Of a stretch of DNA of 34,852 nucleotides, positions 16,519-24,671 are shown one piece after another (position 1 is the first letter of the stretch; each line of letters starts with the position of its first letter). The DNA is from Shinella sp. (GTDB lineage: Bacteria > Pseudomonadota > Alphaproteobacteria > Rhizobiales > Rhizobiaceae), in contig QFQX01000043.1 of the NCBI GenBank assembly GCA_003248775.1, forward strand, positions 1-34,852. The letters are read 5' to 3'. The translations under genes were made by a program, and so were the position numbers. A model generated the notes under the pieces. That model ran no database searches and was not told the DNA's origin. It saw nothing but the letters and a program-made list of their open reading frames with translations.

Positions 16519-17389
16519 CTCTCAGCCCGCTTGCTATGTCGAGGAACCAGTCCACGACGAAATTGACGCTGACGGTCAGCACCGCGATGGCGGCTGCCGG
16601 CACCAGGGGCGTAATGTCGCCATAGCTAATGAAGGTCGCACCTTCGCGGACCATCGTGCCCCAGTCCGCCGATGGCGGCTGGATGCCAAGCCCGAGGAAG
16701 GACAGGGCCGAGATCGTCAGGAAGACGAAGCAGAAACGCAGGCCGAATTCCGCAATCAGGGTCGGCAGCACGTTGGGCAGGATTTCGCGGGAAGCGATCC
16801 AGCCTATGCCCTCACCACGCAGCCGCGCGAACTCAACGAAATCCAGCGCCGCCGTGTTTCGCGCGGAAGAGCGCGAGAGACGGTAGATCTGGGTGGCGTT
16901 GAGCAAGGCGATGATCAGGATGATGCTCGGGATCGAGGAGCCGAACAGGGCCAGCAGGATCAGTGCGAAAATGAGCTGCGGAATGGACATCAGCATGTCG
17001 GCCACGGTCGACAACGTGTGGTCGACCCAGCGCGGCGCAACCGCCGAGACGAGGCCGAGGCTCGCCCCGGTGACGAACGCAAGCACCGTGGTGATGAAAG
17101 CGATACCGGTGGAGTTGCGCGCGCCATAGAGCAACCGGCTCAGCACGTCGCGACCAAGCTGATCCGTTCCGAAGGGAAACTCGGCGCTCCAGGGGAGGAA
17201 GGGCTGTGCCGAGACGACTTCCGCCTCACCATGCGGGGCGAGAAAGGGCGCAAGCAGGGCGACGACCCCATAGACGAGGATAATGAGGAGCGCCAGCGCC
17301 GTCACGCCGGGGATCCGGCGCAGCCTTGCGATCACCAGATGCCTTCGTGCGGGAATGAGGTCGGACGGGTCGGTGTCAAACACGGTCAT
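16508..17389 (-). CDS. Peptide-type ABC transporter permease, DppC-like
   Basis: This 293-residue inner-membrane permease has an N-terminal OppC-type lead and first helix (GVTALALLIILVYGVVALLA). The family motif FPFGTDQLGRDVLSRLLYGAR (read as FGTDQLGRDVLSR) and a binding-protein-dependent-transport EAA loop (EFARLRGEGIGWIASREILPN region) follow. Six hydrophobic segments are visible. It starts 6 nt after the DppB-like gene and overlaps the ATPase by 11 nt. Confidence 0.92.
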   Translation of the reverse strand: MTVFDTDPSDLIPARRHLVIARLRRIPGVTALALLIILVYGVVALLAPFLAPHGEAEVVSAQPFLPWSAEFPFGTDQLGRDVLSRLLYGARNSTGIAFITTVLAFVTGASLGLVSAVAPRWVDHTLSTVADMLMSIPQLIFALILLALFGSSIPSIILIIALLNATQIYRLSRSSARNTAALDFVEFARLRGEGIGWIASREILPNVLPTLIAEFGLRFCFVFLTISALSFLGLGIQPPSADWGTMVREGATFISYGDITPLVPAAAIAVLTVSVNFVVDWFLDIASGLRDER

Positions 17390-17395
17390 GGAACC

Positions 17396-18385
17396 TCACG
17401 AAGCCGGTTGCCGCAGGCGCGGATTGGAGGCGACTGCGAGCACATCCGCTAGGAGATTGAGGATGACGAAGGTGGCGGCGAAGATCAGGGCGCAGGCCTG
17501 CACAACGGGAATGTCGCGCGATTTCACCGCATCCACCATCGACTGGCCGATGCCCGGATAGACGAACACCACTTCCACCACCACGACGCCGACGATGAGA
17601 TAGGCAAGGTTGAAGGCGATGACGGCGACGATAGGCGCCCAGGCATTCGGCAGGGCGTGCAGGAGGATGATTTTCCAGGGTGCGACACCCTTGAGGCGCG
17701 CCATCTCGATGTAGGGGCTGGCCAGGAGACCAATGATCGTTGCCCGGGTCATGCGCATCATATGCGCCACGATGCCGAAACAGAGCGTCACGATCGGCAG
17801 GGCCATGCGTGCGAGCATTTCCATCGAACTCATGTCCGGGCTGATGCGCGCCAGCGAGTAGAAGAGCGGGATCTTCACCGCGAGAAACAGCATCAGCACA
17901 TAGGCGACGAAGAATTCCGGAAAGGAGATACAGAGGAGCGTCGCCGTATTGAGAACGCGGTCAAGCAGGCTGTTGCGGTACATCGCGGCCAGAAGTCCAA
18001 GCCCCAGCGCCAGCGGAACGGCGACGCAGGCCGTGACGGCTGCCAGCGTCAGGGTATTGGCGATACGTGGGCCGATGATGCTCGCCACGCTACGCGGAGT
18101 GCCGGTCCCGGAAGAAAAGGACAAGCCGAAATCGCCACGCGCGACGCCTCCGATCCAGTGCATGTAACGCAGCAGTGCGGGCTGATCGAGGCCGAGCAGA
18201 TGGCGGAAATTCGCGACCGTTTCCGGCGTGGCAGATCTGCCGAGGGCGACCTTGGCGAAATCGCCGGGAAGAACGGCAATCGCCGCGAAAATGATGATGG
18301 ACACACCAAAGAGTGTCGCCAGTCCAAGGAGAAGGCGAACGATGACGGTCCGGGCAATGATGTTGGGCACGAAGCGAACGAACAC
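17396..18385 (-). CDS. Peptide-type ABC transporter permease, DppB-like
   Basis: This 329-residue inner-membrane permease opens with RLLLGLATLFGVSIIIFAAIAVLPGD, the standard DppB first helix. It has the family's ARLKGVAPWKIILLHALPNA (EAA loop) and ends with the VVVEVVFVYPGIGQSMVDA segment. I chose the GTG at 18385, with AGGAAA 6 nt upstream. The longer ATG frame (to 18457) would overlap the binding-protein stop and translate through a GC-rich hairpin. With GTG the protein has the normal short lead before helix 1. Confidence 0.88.
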   Translation of the reverse strand: MFVRFVPNIIARTVIVRLLLGLATLFGVSIIIFAAIAVLPGDFAKVALGRSATPETVANFRHLLGLDQPALLRYMHWIGGVARGDFGLSFSSGTGTPRSVASIIGPRIANTLTLAAVTACVAVPLALGLGLLAAMYRNSLLDRVLNTATLLCISFPEFFVAYVLMLFLAVKIPLFYSLARISPDMSSMEMLARMALPIVTLCFGIVAHMMRMTRATIIGLLASPYIEMARLKGVAPWKIILLHALPNAWAPIVAVIAFNLAYLIVGVVVVEVVFVYPGIGQSMVDAVKSRDIPVVQACALIFAATFVILNLLADVLAVASNPRLRQPAS

Positions 18386-18404
18386 GGCGATTTCCTGTGT
18401 TTCG

Positions 18405-18428
18405 GCCGGCCGGGAAAGACCGGCCGGC
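18405..18428 (-). terminator. Intercistronic GC hairpin after the peptide-type binding protein
   Basis: A perfect 9-bp all-GC stem (GCCGGCCGG at 18405-18413, CCGGCCGGC at 18420-18428) with a 6-nt loop lies 16 nt after the binding-protein stop and 20 nt before the GTG of the permease. There is no T tract. It occupies the same relative place as the hairpin at 8967-8992 in the sugar operon and probably protects the binding-protein mRNA. Confidence 0.7.
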
Positions 18429-18444
18429 TTTCGAGCGGTTGGCG

Positions 18445-20043
18445 TCAGGCCATCCACCAGCGTTCGGCCATGCGGAAGTTATCGCACTGGAGCATGTTGC
18501 CGATCGGGCCGTGGCCGATCTTCTTCGACATCGCGTCGATGAAGAGGGCATAGGCGATAACGAGTGCACCGCCATCGTCATGCAGCAACTGCTGCATCTC
18601 CGCGTAGATCTCCTTGCGCTTGGCCGGATCGGCCTCGGCGCGGCCGGCAATCAGCAGTTCGTCGAAGCGCGCATTCTTCCAGTGCGTATCGTTCCACGGA
18701 CCATCACTGGCATAAACCGTGGTGAACAGGCTGTCGCAGGTCGGCTTGCCGAGCCAGTCGACGCCGACGAAAGGCTTCTGCATCCAGACATTGTCCCAGT
18801 AGCCGTCATCGGGTTCGCGAACCACATTGATCTCGATGCCAGCTTTGGCGGCGTGTTCCTTGAAGAGAAGGGCCGCGTCGATGGCATTCGGGAAAGCGGT
18901 TTCGGCAACGGAGAGATCGACCTTCAGGCTTTCGAGGCCCGCCTTTGCCAGATATTCCTTTGCCTTCTCGATGTTATAGCTGTGCACCGGCTCCGGATTG
19001 GTGGCGAAGGCGATCTGCTGGGCAATCGGGTTGTCGTTGGCGGCCTTGGCATTGCCGAGGAAGGCCTTGGCGACGACGTCCTCACGGTCGATGGCGTATT
19101 TCAGCGCTTGCCGCACGTTCGGATCGTTGAACGGCGCCACTTCGGTGTTCATGCTGAAGGTGAAGTGGCGAAGCCCGGCAACCTTGGAGATTTCGACCTC
19201 CGGGTTGCGCTCCAGCAGCGTCAGCGTCTTGATGTCTGCATCGACCATGTAGTCGATCTCGCCGGTCATCAATGCGTTGGTGCGGGCAGCGACATCGATG
19301 ATGTTCACGAATTCGACGCTGTCGAAATAGGGCTTGCCCGGCTTGTGATAGGCAGGGTTCTTTTTCATCTTCACCGAGACGCCCGGCTGCAGGTCATCGA
19401 TGATGTAGGGGCCGGTCGCGATACCCTTGCCCCACTCGATCGTGCCGTCGGGCTTGGCCGGGAAGACGGCGAGATGGCAATCCGAGACGATATAGGGGAA
19501 GTCGGCATTGCCGCCGGCAAGCGTGAAGACGACGGTCAGGTCATCAGCCGCCTTGATATCCGTGATGGCATCGACGATCGCCTTGGCGGCAGAGCTCGAT
19601 TCAGGCCCCATGTGATGCTTGAACGAGGCGACGACATTAGCCGAGGTGACGTCCTTGCCGTCGTGGAACTTGAGACCGCTCCTGAGCTTGAAGGTCCAGG
19701 TCTTCATGTCGTCGGAGCTGGAGAAGCTCTCGGCCAGATCCGGCTCGGCCGAGCCATCGACGCCGAGTTCAGTCAGCGCATTACACAGCGTTCCGCCGAA
19801 AACGACTTGCGTGAACGAACTCTGCCACGTCGCAGGATCGAGGGAGTCCGTCTGGGCGCCATCATTGATGGCGAAGCGGGCATGGCCGCCCGGTTTTGCT
19901 TCGGCGAAAACCATTGACGGGAACGACGGCAGGATCGCAAGCCCGACAGCGGCGGTTGCAGCGCCCGAGAGGAAGGCTCGCCTGGTGGCCGACAGACCCG
20001 CGATGCGGCGTTCCGTCGTTACGCTTTTTTCATTGTCACTCAT
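18445..20043 (-). CDS. Peptide-type ABC transporter binding protein (SBP family 5), Tat-exported
   Basis: This 532-residue periplasmic receptor belongs to the DppA/OppA/NikA group (family 5), judged from length and motifs such as TWTFKLRSGLKFHDGKDVT and DPNVRQALKYAIDRE. The N-terminus has a twin-arginine signal, SATRRAFLSGAATAAVGLAI, with cleavage near MVFAEA, so export of a folded protein is expected. The start ATG 20043 is preceded by AAGGGGAA; the longer frame to 20160 has no supporting site. It is the first gene of the leftward importer operon, divergent from a BetI-like repressor gene. The class also binds nickel chelates, opines and betaine-like solutes, so the ligand need not be a peptide. 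Confidence 0.9.
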   Translation of the reverse strand: MSDNEKSVTTERRIAGLSATRRAFLSGAATAAVGLAILPSFPSMVFAEAKPGGHARFAINDGAQTDSLDPATWQSSFTQVVFGGTLCNALTELGVDGSAEPDLAESFSSSDDMKTWTFKLRSGLKFHDGKDVTSANVVASFKHHMGPESSSAAKAIVDAITDIKAADDLTVVFTLAGGNADFPYIVSDCHLAVFPAKPDGTIEWGKGIATGPYIIDDLQPGVSVKMKKNPAYHKPGKPYFDSVEFVNIIDVAARTNALMTGEIDYMVDADIKTLTLLERNPEVEISKVAGLRHFTFSMNTEVAPFNDPNVRQALKYAIDREDVVAKAFLGNAKAANDNPIAQQIAFATNPEPVHSYNIEKAKEYLAKAGLESLKVDLSVAETAFPNAIDAALLFKEHAAKAGIEINVVREPDDGYWDNVWMQKPFVGVDWLGKPTCDSLFTTVYASDGPWNDTHWKNARFDELLIAGRAEADPAKRKEIYAEMQQLLHDDGGALVIAYALFIDAMSKKIGHGPIGNMLQCDNFRMAERWWMA

Positions 20044-20233
20044 GAATTCGTTCCCCTTGTTCTTTTTAAGCGTCCCGCCGTCCGGCAGGCACGCGCTGGC
20101 ATGCAGCATCCGCGACCCTCCCAGCCGCTGATGTCGAGTGCTCGCTTGCCGGGCGGCCACGCCGTCCCGGGTTCGCTCACACGAGGAGCCTGCAGCGTCT
20201 CCGTTATCTTCGGGATCGCTGCCGATGGGGCAG

Positions 20234-20262
20234 ATAACAATTCAGTTTGATTGATCCGTCAA
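20234..20262 (-). promoter_or_regulatory. Leftward promoter of the peptide-type importer operon
   Basis: On the minus strand TTGACG (20262-20257) and TGTTAT (20239-20234) are 17 bp apart. The -35 box lies inside the first BetI-like operator, so repressor binding there would block this promoter. The 5' leader to the binding-protein start would be about 185 nt. The -10 is a 4/6 match. Confidence 0.5.
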
Positions 20263-20265
20263 TAA
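20247..20265. promoter_or_regulatory. BetI-like operator 1
   Basis: TTGATTGATCCGTCAATAA resembles the E. coli BetI operator as I recall it (TTGATTG, 5-bp centre, TCAAT). The adjacent gene encodes a TetR/BetI-like protein, so this is its most likely binding site. It covers the -35 of the leftward importer promoter. Confidence 0.6.
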
Positions 20266-20270
20266 GAATC

Positions 20271-20287
20271 TGATTAATCGATCAAAA
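20271..20287. promoter_or_regulatory. BetI-like operator 2
   Basis: TGATTAATCGATCAAAA repeats the layout of operator 1 (TGATT, 5-bp centre, ATCAA) 24 bp further right, between the two divergent promoters. Two sites about 2.3 helical turns apart would allow side-by-side binding of two repressor dimers. The match is weaker than that of operator 1. Confidence 0.5.
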
Positions 20288-20307
20288 TTTCTATAAAAAA
20301 AAGATAA

Positions 20308-20336
20308 TTGACACCAATGAGTTAAGTGGATATCGT
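20308..20336 (+). promoter_or_regulatory. Rightward promoter of the TetR-type gene, possibly leaderless
   Basis: TTGACA (20308-20313), a perfect -35, is spaced 17 bp from TATCGT (20331-20336). A start 7 nt after the -10 would fall on the ATG at 20343, giving an mRNA with no 5' leader. No good ribosome site exists upstream of this ATG (only GTGGA, 12 nt away). Confidence 0.6.
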
Positions 20337-20342
20337 TTTTAT

Positions 20343-20984
20343 ATGACTGAAAAAAATAAAAAGATATCAAGCCAAAGTGCAGCAAGACAGCAGCAATTGC
20401 TGAAGGCCGCACTGGATGTCGTGGCGCGCCGGGGACTGTCCGGAATTACGATCAACGACATCGCCGACGAGGCCGGCTGCAGCTATGGCGTCATCGCTTT
20501 TCACTTCAAGACGAAGGAAAAGATGCTGCTCGCCGTGCTCGACTTCCTGGCGGAAAGCTATGAGGAAATCTGGCGCAGCACGATCAGCGCCTCGGTCAGC
20601 TCGCCGGCGGAACAGCTGCGCAAGCTGGTCGATCTGGATTTCGACGCCCGCGTCGCGAAATCGAAATACCTGGCCGTGTGGATGGCCTTCTGGGCCGAGG
20701 CGAGCCGGGTTCCGGCCTACCGCAAGCGCTGCAACGAACTCAAGCTGCGCTCGCTCGCCGTCATAACCCAACTGGTGGCCGAACTTGCCGCGTTGCGCGC
20801 GGTGAAACTCGACCCCGATCTGGTGGCGCAGGGGCTCTACGCCATCACCGACGGACGCTGGGTATTCAGCCACGTCACGGGACAGAACGGGCCGGGAGAT
20901 CGGGAGAATTCCCGCCGCGTCTGCCTCGCCTACCTCGCATCCTATTTCCCCTCGGATTTTTCCGTGGAGGAGCAGAAAGCCTGA
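20343..20984 (+). CDS. TetR-family repressor, BetI-like
   Basis: This 213-residue regulator has an N-terminal TetR helix-turn-helix (GLSGITINDIADEAGCSYGV then IAFHFKTKEKML, ~32-63). Its all-helical C-terminal domain resembles BetI (AVWMAFWAEASRVPAYRKRC is the characteristic segment). BetI-type proteins sense choline or related amines. The operators just upstream resemble the BetI site, so it probably represses both its own operon and the divergent importer. It starts the rightward unit and is followed 55 nt later by the aminotransferase. The inducer is probably a small amine, but it is unknown. It need not be choline, because no choline oxidation genes are present. Confidence 0.88.
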   Translation: MTEKNKKISSQSAARQQQLLKAALDVVARRGLSGITINDIADEAGCSYGVIAFHFKTKEKMLLAVLDFLAESYEEIWRSTISASVSSPAEQLRKLVDLDFDARVAKSKYLAVWMAFWAEASRVPAYRKRCNELKLRSLAVITQLVAELAALRAVKLDPDLVAQGLYAITDGRWVFSHVTGQNGPGDRENSRRVCLAYLASYFPSDFSVEEQKA

Positions 20985-21039
20985 AGCACCTTCCGGGCAC
21001 GCCCTGCCCGGCCGGCTGCCAACGATCTGGAGACAGGGA

Positions 21040-22443
21040 ATGTATATCGAAAAGGGATCGCAGTGGAACGCTGCCGAACTTGAAACCGCCGCGCACGAAC
21101 ACCTGATCAGCCCCGCCGAGGAAATGGCGAAGCTCGGAACATCCGGTGGACGGCCGATGTTCGCTTCCGCCGACGGCGTCCACATCTGGGACAATCGCGG
21201 CCATAAACTGCTGGACGGCCCGGGCGGCATGTGGTGCACCCAGGTCGGCTACAATTCGAAGCCGATCGCCGACGCCATTTCCGCACAGGCATTGCGCCTC
21301 TGCTACAACTCGCCCTGGTATTCGCTCAGCGGACCGGCAGCCGAGCTTTCCAAGCGCATCTCCGATTTCGCGCCGGGCGATCTCAACCATGTGTTCTTTA
21401 CAACCGGCGGCTCGTCTGCCGTCGATTCCGCCCTGCGCTTCGTGCAGTTCTACAACAACGTCCTCGGCCGTCCGACCAAGAAGGCCATCATCTGCCGCAT
21501 CGACGGCTATCATGGCAGCACGCACCTGACGGCCGCCTGCTCCGGTCGCGCGGGCAACCGCCCGAATTTCGATCTGGCGCTTGAGAACGTATCCTTCATC
21601 TCCGCTCCGAACGTCTTCCGTCGCCCCAAGGGCATGACGGAGGCCCAGTTCCTCGATCATCTGATTGCCGAATTCGAGGAGCGCGTAAACACGCTCGGTC
21701 CCGACAATGTCGGCGCATTCCTTGCCGAGCCGCTGCTTGCTTCCGGTGGCATTCTCATCCCGCCGAAGGGCTATCATGCCCGCATTCTGGAAATCTGCCG
21801 CAAGCACGACATCCTCTATATTTCCGACGAGGTCGTGACCGGCTTCGGCCGTTGCGGTCACTGGTTCGCGTCCGAGGAAGTCTTCGATATCGTTCCCGAT
21901 ATCATCACCTTCGCCAAGGGTGTGACGTCAGGCTACGTTCCGCTCGGCGGCTTCGTGATTTCCGACAAGGTCCTGTCGCGCGTCAGTGGCGAGAACGCCA
22001 AGGGCAGCTACTACACCAACGGCTATACCTATAGCGGTCACCCGGTAAGCTGCGCCGCTGCGCTCGCCAACATCGAGGTCTTCGAAAAAGACAACATCCT
22101 CGAGCACGTTCGCGATATCGCCCCCTACTTCCAGAAAAAGCTGCAGGAACTGACGGCGCTTCCGCTGGTCGGCGACGTGCGCGGCACCGGCCTTCTCGGC
22201 TGCGTCGAATGCGTCACCAATCCGGAAGACACGGAAGCTTCGGAGTTCGACAAGCAGGTCGCGCTCCGTGTTGACCGCTACTGCTACGAAGGCGGCCTGA
22301 TCGTGCGCCCGATCGGCAGCATGTGCGTTCTCTCGCCGGCGCTGATCATCACGAAGGAGCAGATCGACGAAATGGTCCGCATCCTGCACGACAGTATCGT
22401 CAAGGTGCAGGACGAACTGAAGGCCGAAGGCCTCTGGGGCTGA
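21040..22443 (+). CDS. Class III (omega) aminotransferase, PLP-dependent
   Basis: This 467-residue fold-type I aminotransferase moves an amino group, usually a terminal or beta one, from an amine to pyruvate or 2-oxoglutarate. It has TTGGSSAVDSALRFVQFY (phosphate-cup region, ~121-138), DGYHGST (~155-161), Asp263 in ISDEVVTGFGRCG (contact to the pyridine nitrogen) and the Schiff-base Lys293 in FAKGVTSGYVPLGG. Its nearest kin are putrescine/taurine/beta-alanine-type pyruvate transaminases, but specificity cannot be assigned. With the downstream aldehyde dehydrogenase it forms the usual amine-to-aldehyde-to-acid pair. A hairpin terminator follows, so the next gene may be less expressed or separately promoted. 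Confidence 0.9.
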   Translation: MYIEKGSQWNAAELETAAHEHLISPAEEMAKLGTSGGRPMFASADGVHIWDNRGHKLLDGPGGMWCTQVGYNSKPIADAISAQALRLCYNSPWYSLSGPAAELSKRISDFAPGDLNHVFFTTGGSSAVDSALRFVQFYNNVLGRPTKKAIICRIDGYHGSTHLTAACSGRAGNRPNFDLALENVSFISAPNVFRRPKGMTEAQFLDHLIAEFEERVNTLGPDNVGAFLAEPLLASGGILIPPKGYHARILEICRKHDILYISDEVVTGFGRCGHWFASEEVFDIVPDIITFAKGVTSGYVPLGGFVISDKVLSRVSGENAKGSYYTNGYTYSGHPVSCAAALANIEVFEKDNILEHVRDIAPYFQKKLQELTALPLVGDVRGTGLLGCVECVTNPEDTEASEFDKQVALRVDRYCYEGGLIVRPIGSMCVLSPALIITKEQIDEMVRILHDSIVKVQDELKAEGLWG

Positions 22444-22455
22444 CACCACAATGAG

Positions 22456-22490
22456 AAAGGCGCGGGCATAAATGTCCCGCGCCTTTTCCG
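22456..22490 (+). terminator. Terminator-like hairpin inside the amine operon
   Basis: An 11-bp stem (AAAGGCGCGGG at 22456-22466, CCCGCGCCTTT at 22476-22486) with a 9-nt loop and a short T run lies 12 nt after the aminotransferase stop. The rest of the gap to the next gene (22491-22563) shows no clear promoter. It may be a partial terminator that lowers expression of the downstream genes. Confidence 0.7.
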
Positions 22491-22563
22491 CTTTCAAGGC
22501 TGCCGCCGTGCCGAAAATGCCCGCAGAGCAGCAAGCAAGGTCGAACGGTGAGGTTCGCAAGCC

Positions 22564-24633
22564 ATGAATGCCGATGTCGCGATGTCCAGAACCATCTCCG
22601 AAGGCCGACGCCTCGATCCGCTGCTGCAGCCGCTGACCATCAAGTCGCTGGTTCTGAAGAACCGCGTCATGAGCACCAGCCACGCGCCTTTTCTGGAAGA
22701 GGGCGGCATGCCGCTGGAGCGCTACCAGCGCTATCATGAGGAAAAGGCGAAGGGCGGACTGGCGCTGACCATGTTCGGCGGCTCATCCATGGTCGATAAT
22801 GACTCGAGCTGGGGTGGCGCCGGGCAGCTCAACATGGCGACCGACGACATCATTCCCCACCTTCAGCAGTTTTCCGAGCGCATCCATGCGCAGGGCGCCG
22901 CGATCATGTGTCAGATCTCGCATCTCGGCCGCCGCGCCGATGCGACCGTGCTCAACTGGCTTCCGGCAATGGCGCCCTCCCGCTCGCGCGAAACCCAGCA
23001 CCGAGCATTTTCCCGCGAAATGGACGAACACGATATCGCCCGCGTGGTGAAGGCCTATGGCGAGGCAGCCAAACGTTGTCGCGAAGGTGGACTGGACGGT
23101 CTGGAAACCCTGACCGGCGGCCACCTGATCGGCCAGTTCTTCTCACCCCGCACGAATTTCCGCAGCGATCGCTTCGGCGGGTCGCTGGAAAACCGCGTCC
23201 GCTTCGGTCTCATGGTGCATGAGGAAATCCGCCGCAACCTGCCCGATCACATGTTGCTCGGCATCCGCTTCGTCATCGACGAAGCCATCGAGGACGGGCT
23301 GAATTTCGAGGACTGCCTGAGGATCGCGGAAATCTTCGAACGGGAAGGCCTCGTCGATTACTTCAACTGCATCTTCGGACGCATGGATACTGTGATTGCG
23401 CTTGCGGAGCAGAACATGCCCGGCATGTCGGTTCCGCTCGGTCCTTTCCTCGAACGGGTCGGCGCATTCCGCCAGCACACCAAGCTGCCGGTGTTCCATG
23501 CCGCTCGCATCGCCGATCTCGCGACCGCCCGCCATGCCGTCCGCGAAGGCCTTGTCGACATGGTGGCGATGACGCGGGCGCATATGGCCGATCCGCAGAT
23601 CGTCAACAAGCTGATGCGCGGGGAGGAAGACCGCATCCGGCCCTGCGTCGGCGCATCCTACTGCATGCACAAGAAGGCGAACTGCATCCATAACCCGGCT
23701 TCCGGCCGCGAGACTCTGCTGCCGCAGGTGATCGAGCCGACCACCGGTAAGAAAAAGAAGGTCGTCATCGTCGGTGGCGGTCCGGCCGGTCTCGAGGCTG
23801 CACGGATCTGCGCAGAACGGGGCCACTCGGTCGTGCTGTTCGAGGCATCCGGCCAGCTTGGCGGACAGTTGCTGCTGGCCGCCCGCGCCATCTGGCGTCG
23901 CGATCTTCTGGCTATCGTCGGCTGGCGCGAACAGGAGCTTGCCCGTCTCGGTGTCGATGTCCGCTTCAACGTCTATGCCGGAGCCGAAGAGGTCGAGGCG
24001 GAAAGCCCCGATATCGTTCTGGTGGCAACCGGCGGACTGCCCGATCTCGACTGGCTCGATGGCGGTGAACACTGTCTGAACGTCTGGGACGTGCTGGGCA
24101 GCTCGACCCAGATGACCGGAGACGTACTCTTCTACGACGGCACCGGCCGCCACGAAAGCGCAGCCACGGCGCTGCAGCTTGCCGAAAACGGCGCGGCCAT
24201 CCGTTATGTGACCATGGACGAGGTACTGGCGCAGGAGGTCGAATATTCGACCCGCGCCGTCTATCGCAAGCAGTTCAAGCAGGCCGGGATAGACATCACA
24301 TTCGACCACCGTCTCGTCGCCGTCACCCGTGGCAGCAACAACCGGTTCAGAGCACTCTTCCATCACGAACTGACGGACGAACCGCTGGAAATCGAGGCCG
24401 CCGCCGTGGTGGTGGATCACGGTACCGCACCGCTCGACGAAGTGTTTCAGGCGCTTGTCGAGGGCTCCCGCAATGCCGGCGTGACGGACAATGCGGCCCT
24501 GATGGCGGCAAAACGCCAGCCATACGATGCGGCCGGTTCCGGCTATGAACTCTACCGGATCGGCGATGCGGTCGCGAGCCGCAACGTGCACGCGGCCATG
24601 TTCGAGGCCTTCCGCCTCTGCATCGCATTCTGA
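22564..24633 (+). CDS. NADH:flavin oxidoreductase / N-demethylase-like flavoprotein (StcD/DgcA/TMADH family)
   Basis: This 689-residue protein has two parts. The N-terminal old-yellow-enzyme FMN barrel (~20-365) contains MSTSHAPFLEEGG, GLETLTGGHLIGQFFSPRTN and RFGGSLENRVRF. A C-terminal FAD/NAD disulfide-reductase-like half begins with KVVIVGGGPAGLEAARICAE. This architecture is shared by trimethylamine dehydrogenase, 2,4-dienoyl-CoA reductase, dimethylglycine DgcA and rhizobial N-methylproline demethylase StcD. The CIHNPASGRE motif after the barrel looks most like the last two. The iron-sulfur region reads C-x5-C-x6-C (RPCVGASYC then MHKKANC), with one Cys fewer than the canonical C-x2-C-x3-C-x11-C. 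In context it probably demethylates an N-methyl amine. An alternative start is Met7. Confidence 0.87.
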   Translation: MNADVAMSRTISEGRRLDPLLQPLTIKSLVLKNRVMSTSHAPFLEEGGMPLERYQRYHEEKAKGGLALTMFGGSSMVDNDSSWGGAGQLNMATDDIIPHLQQFSERIHAQGAAIMCQISHLGRRADATVLNWLPAMAPSRSRETQHRAFSREMDEHDIARVVKAYGEAAKRCREGGLDGLETLTGGHLIGQFFSPRTNFRSDRFGGSLENRVRFGLMVHEEIRRNLPDHMLLGIRFVIDEAIEDGLNFEDCLRIAEIFEREGLVDYFNCIFGRMDTVIALAEQNMPGMSVPLGPFLERVGAFRQHTKLPVFHAARIADLATARHAVREGLVDMVAMTRAHMADPQIVNKLMRGEEDRIRPCVGASYCMHKKANCIHNPASGRETLLPQVIEPTTGKKKKVVIVGGGPAGLEAARICAERGHSVVLFEASGQLGGQLLLAARAIWRRDLLAIVGWREQELARLGVDVRFNVYAGAEEVEAESPDIVLVATGGLPDLDWLDGGEHCLNVWDVLGSSTQMTGDVLFYDGTGRHESAATALQLAENGAAIRYVTMDEVLAQEVEYSTRAVYRKQFKQAGIDITFDHRLVAVTRGSNNRFRALFHHELTDEPLEIEAAAVVVDHGTAPLDEVFQALVEGSRNAGVTDNAALMAAKRQPYDAAGSGYELYRIGDAVASRNVHAAMFEAFRLCIAF

Positions 24634-24671
24634 CGTCAGGGACCTGATCCGGAAAACATGGGAGCGCGAAC

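Noticed and set aside
14731..16566. A 611-codon plus-strand open frame, and similar ones at 18397-19917, 10365-12047 and 28905-30482
   Set aside because: All are shadows of clear genes on the minus strand (double ATPase, binding protein, kinase, RND pump) and have no ribosome site or domain.
23143..24591. A 482-codon minus-strand open frame
   Set aside because: It is antisense to the demethylase-like flavoprotein gene, whose domains and motifs are unmistakable.
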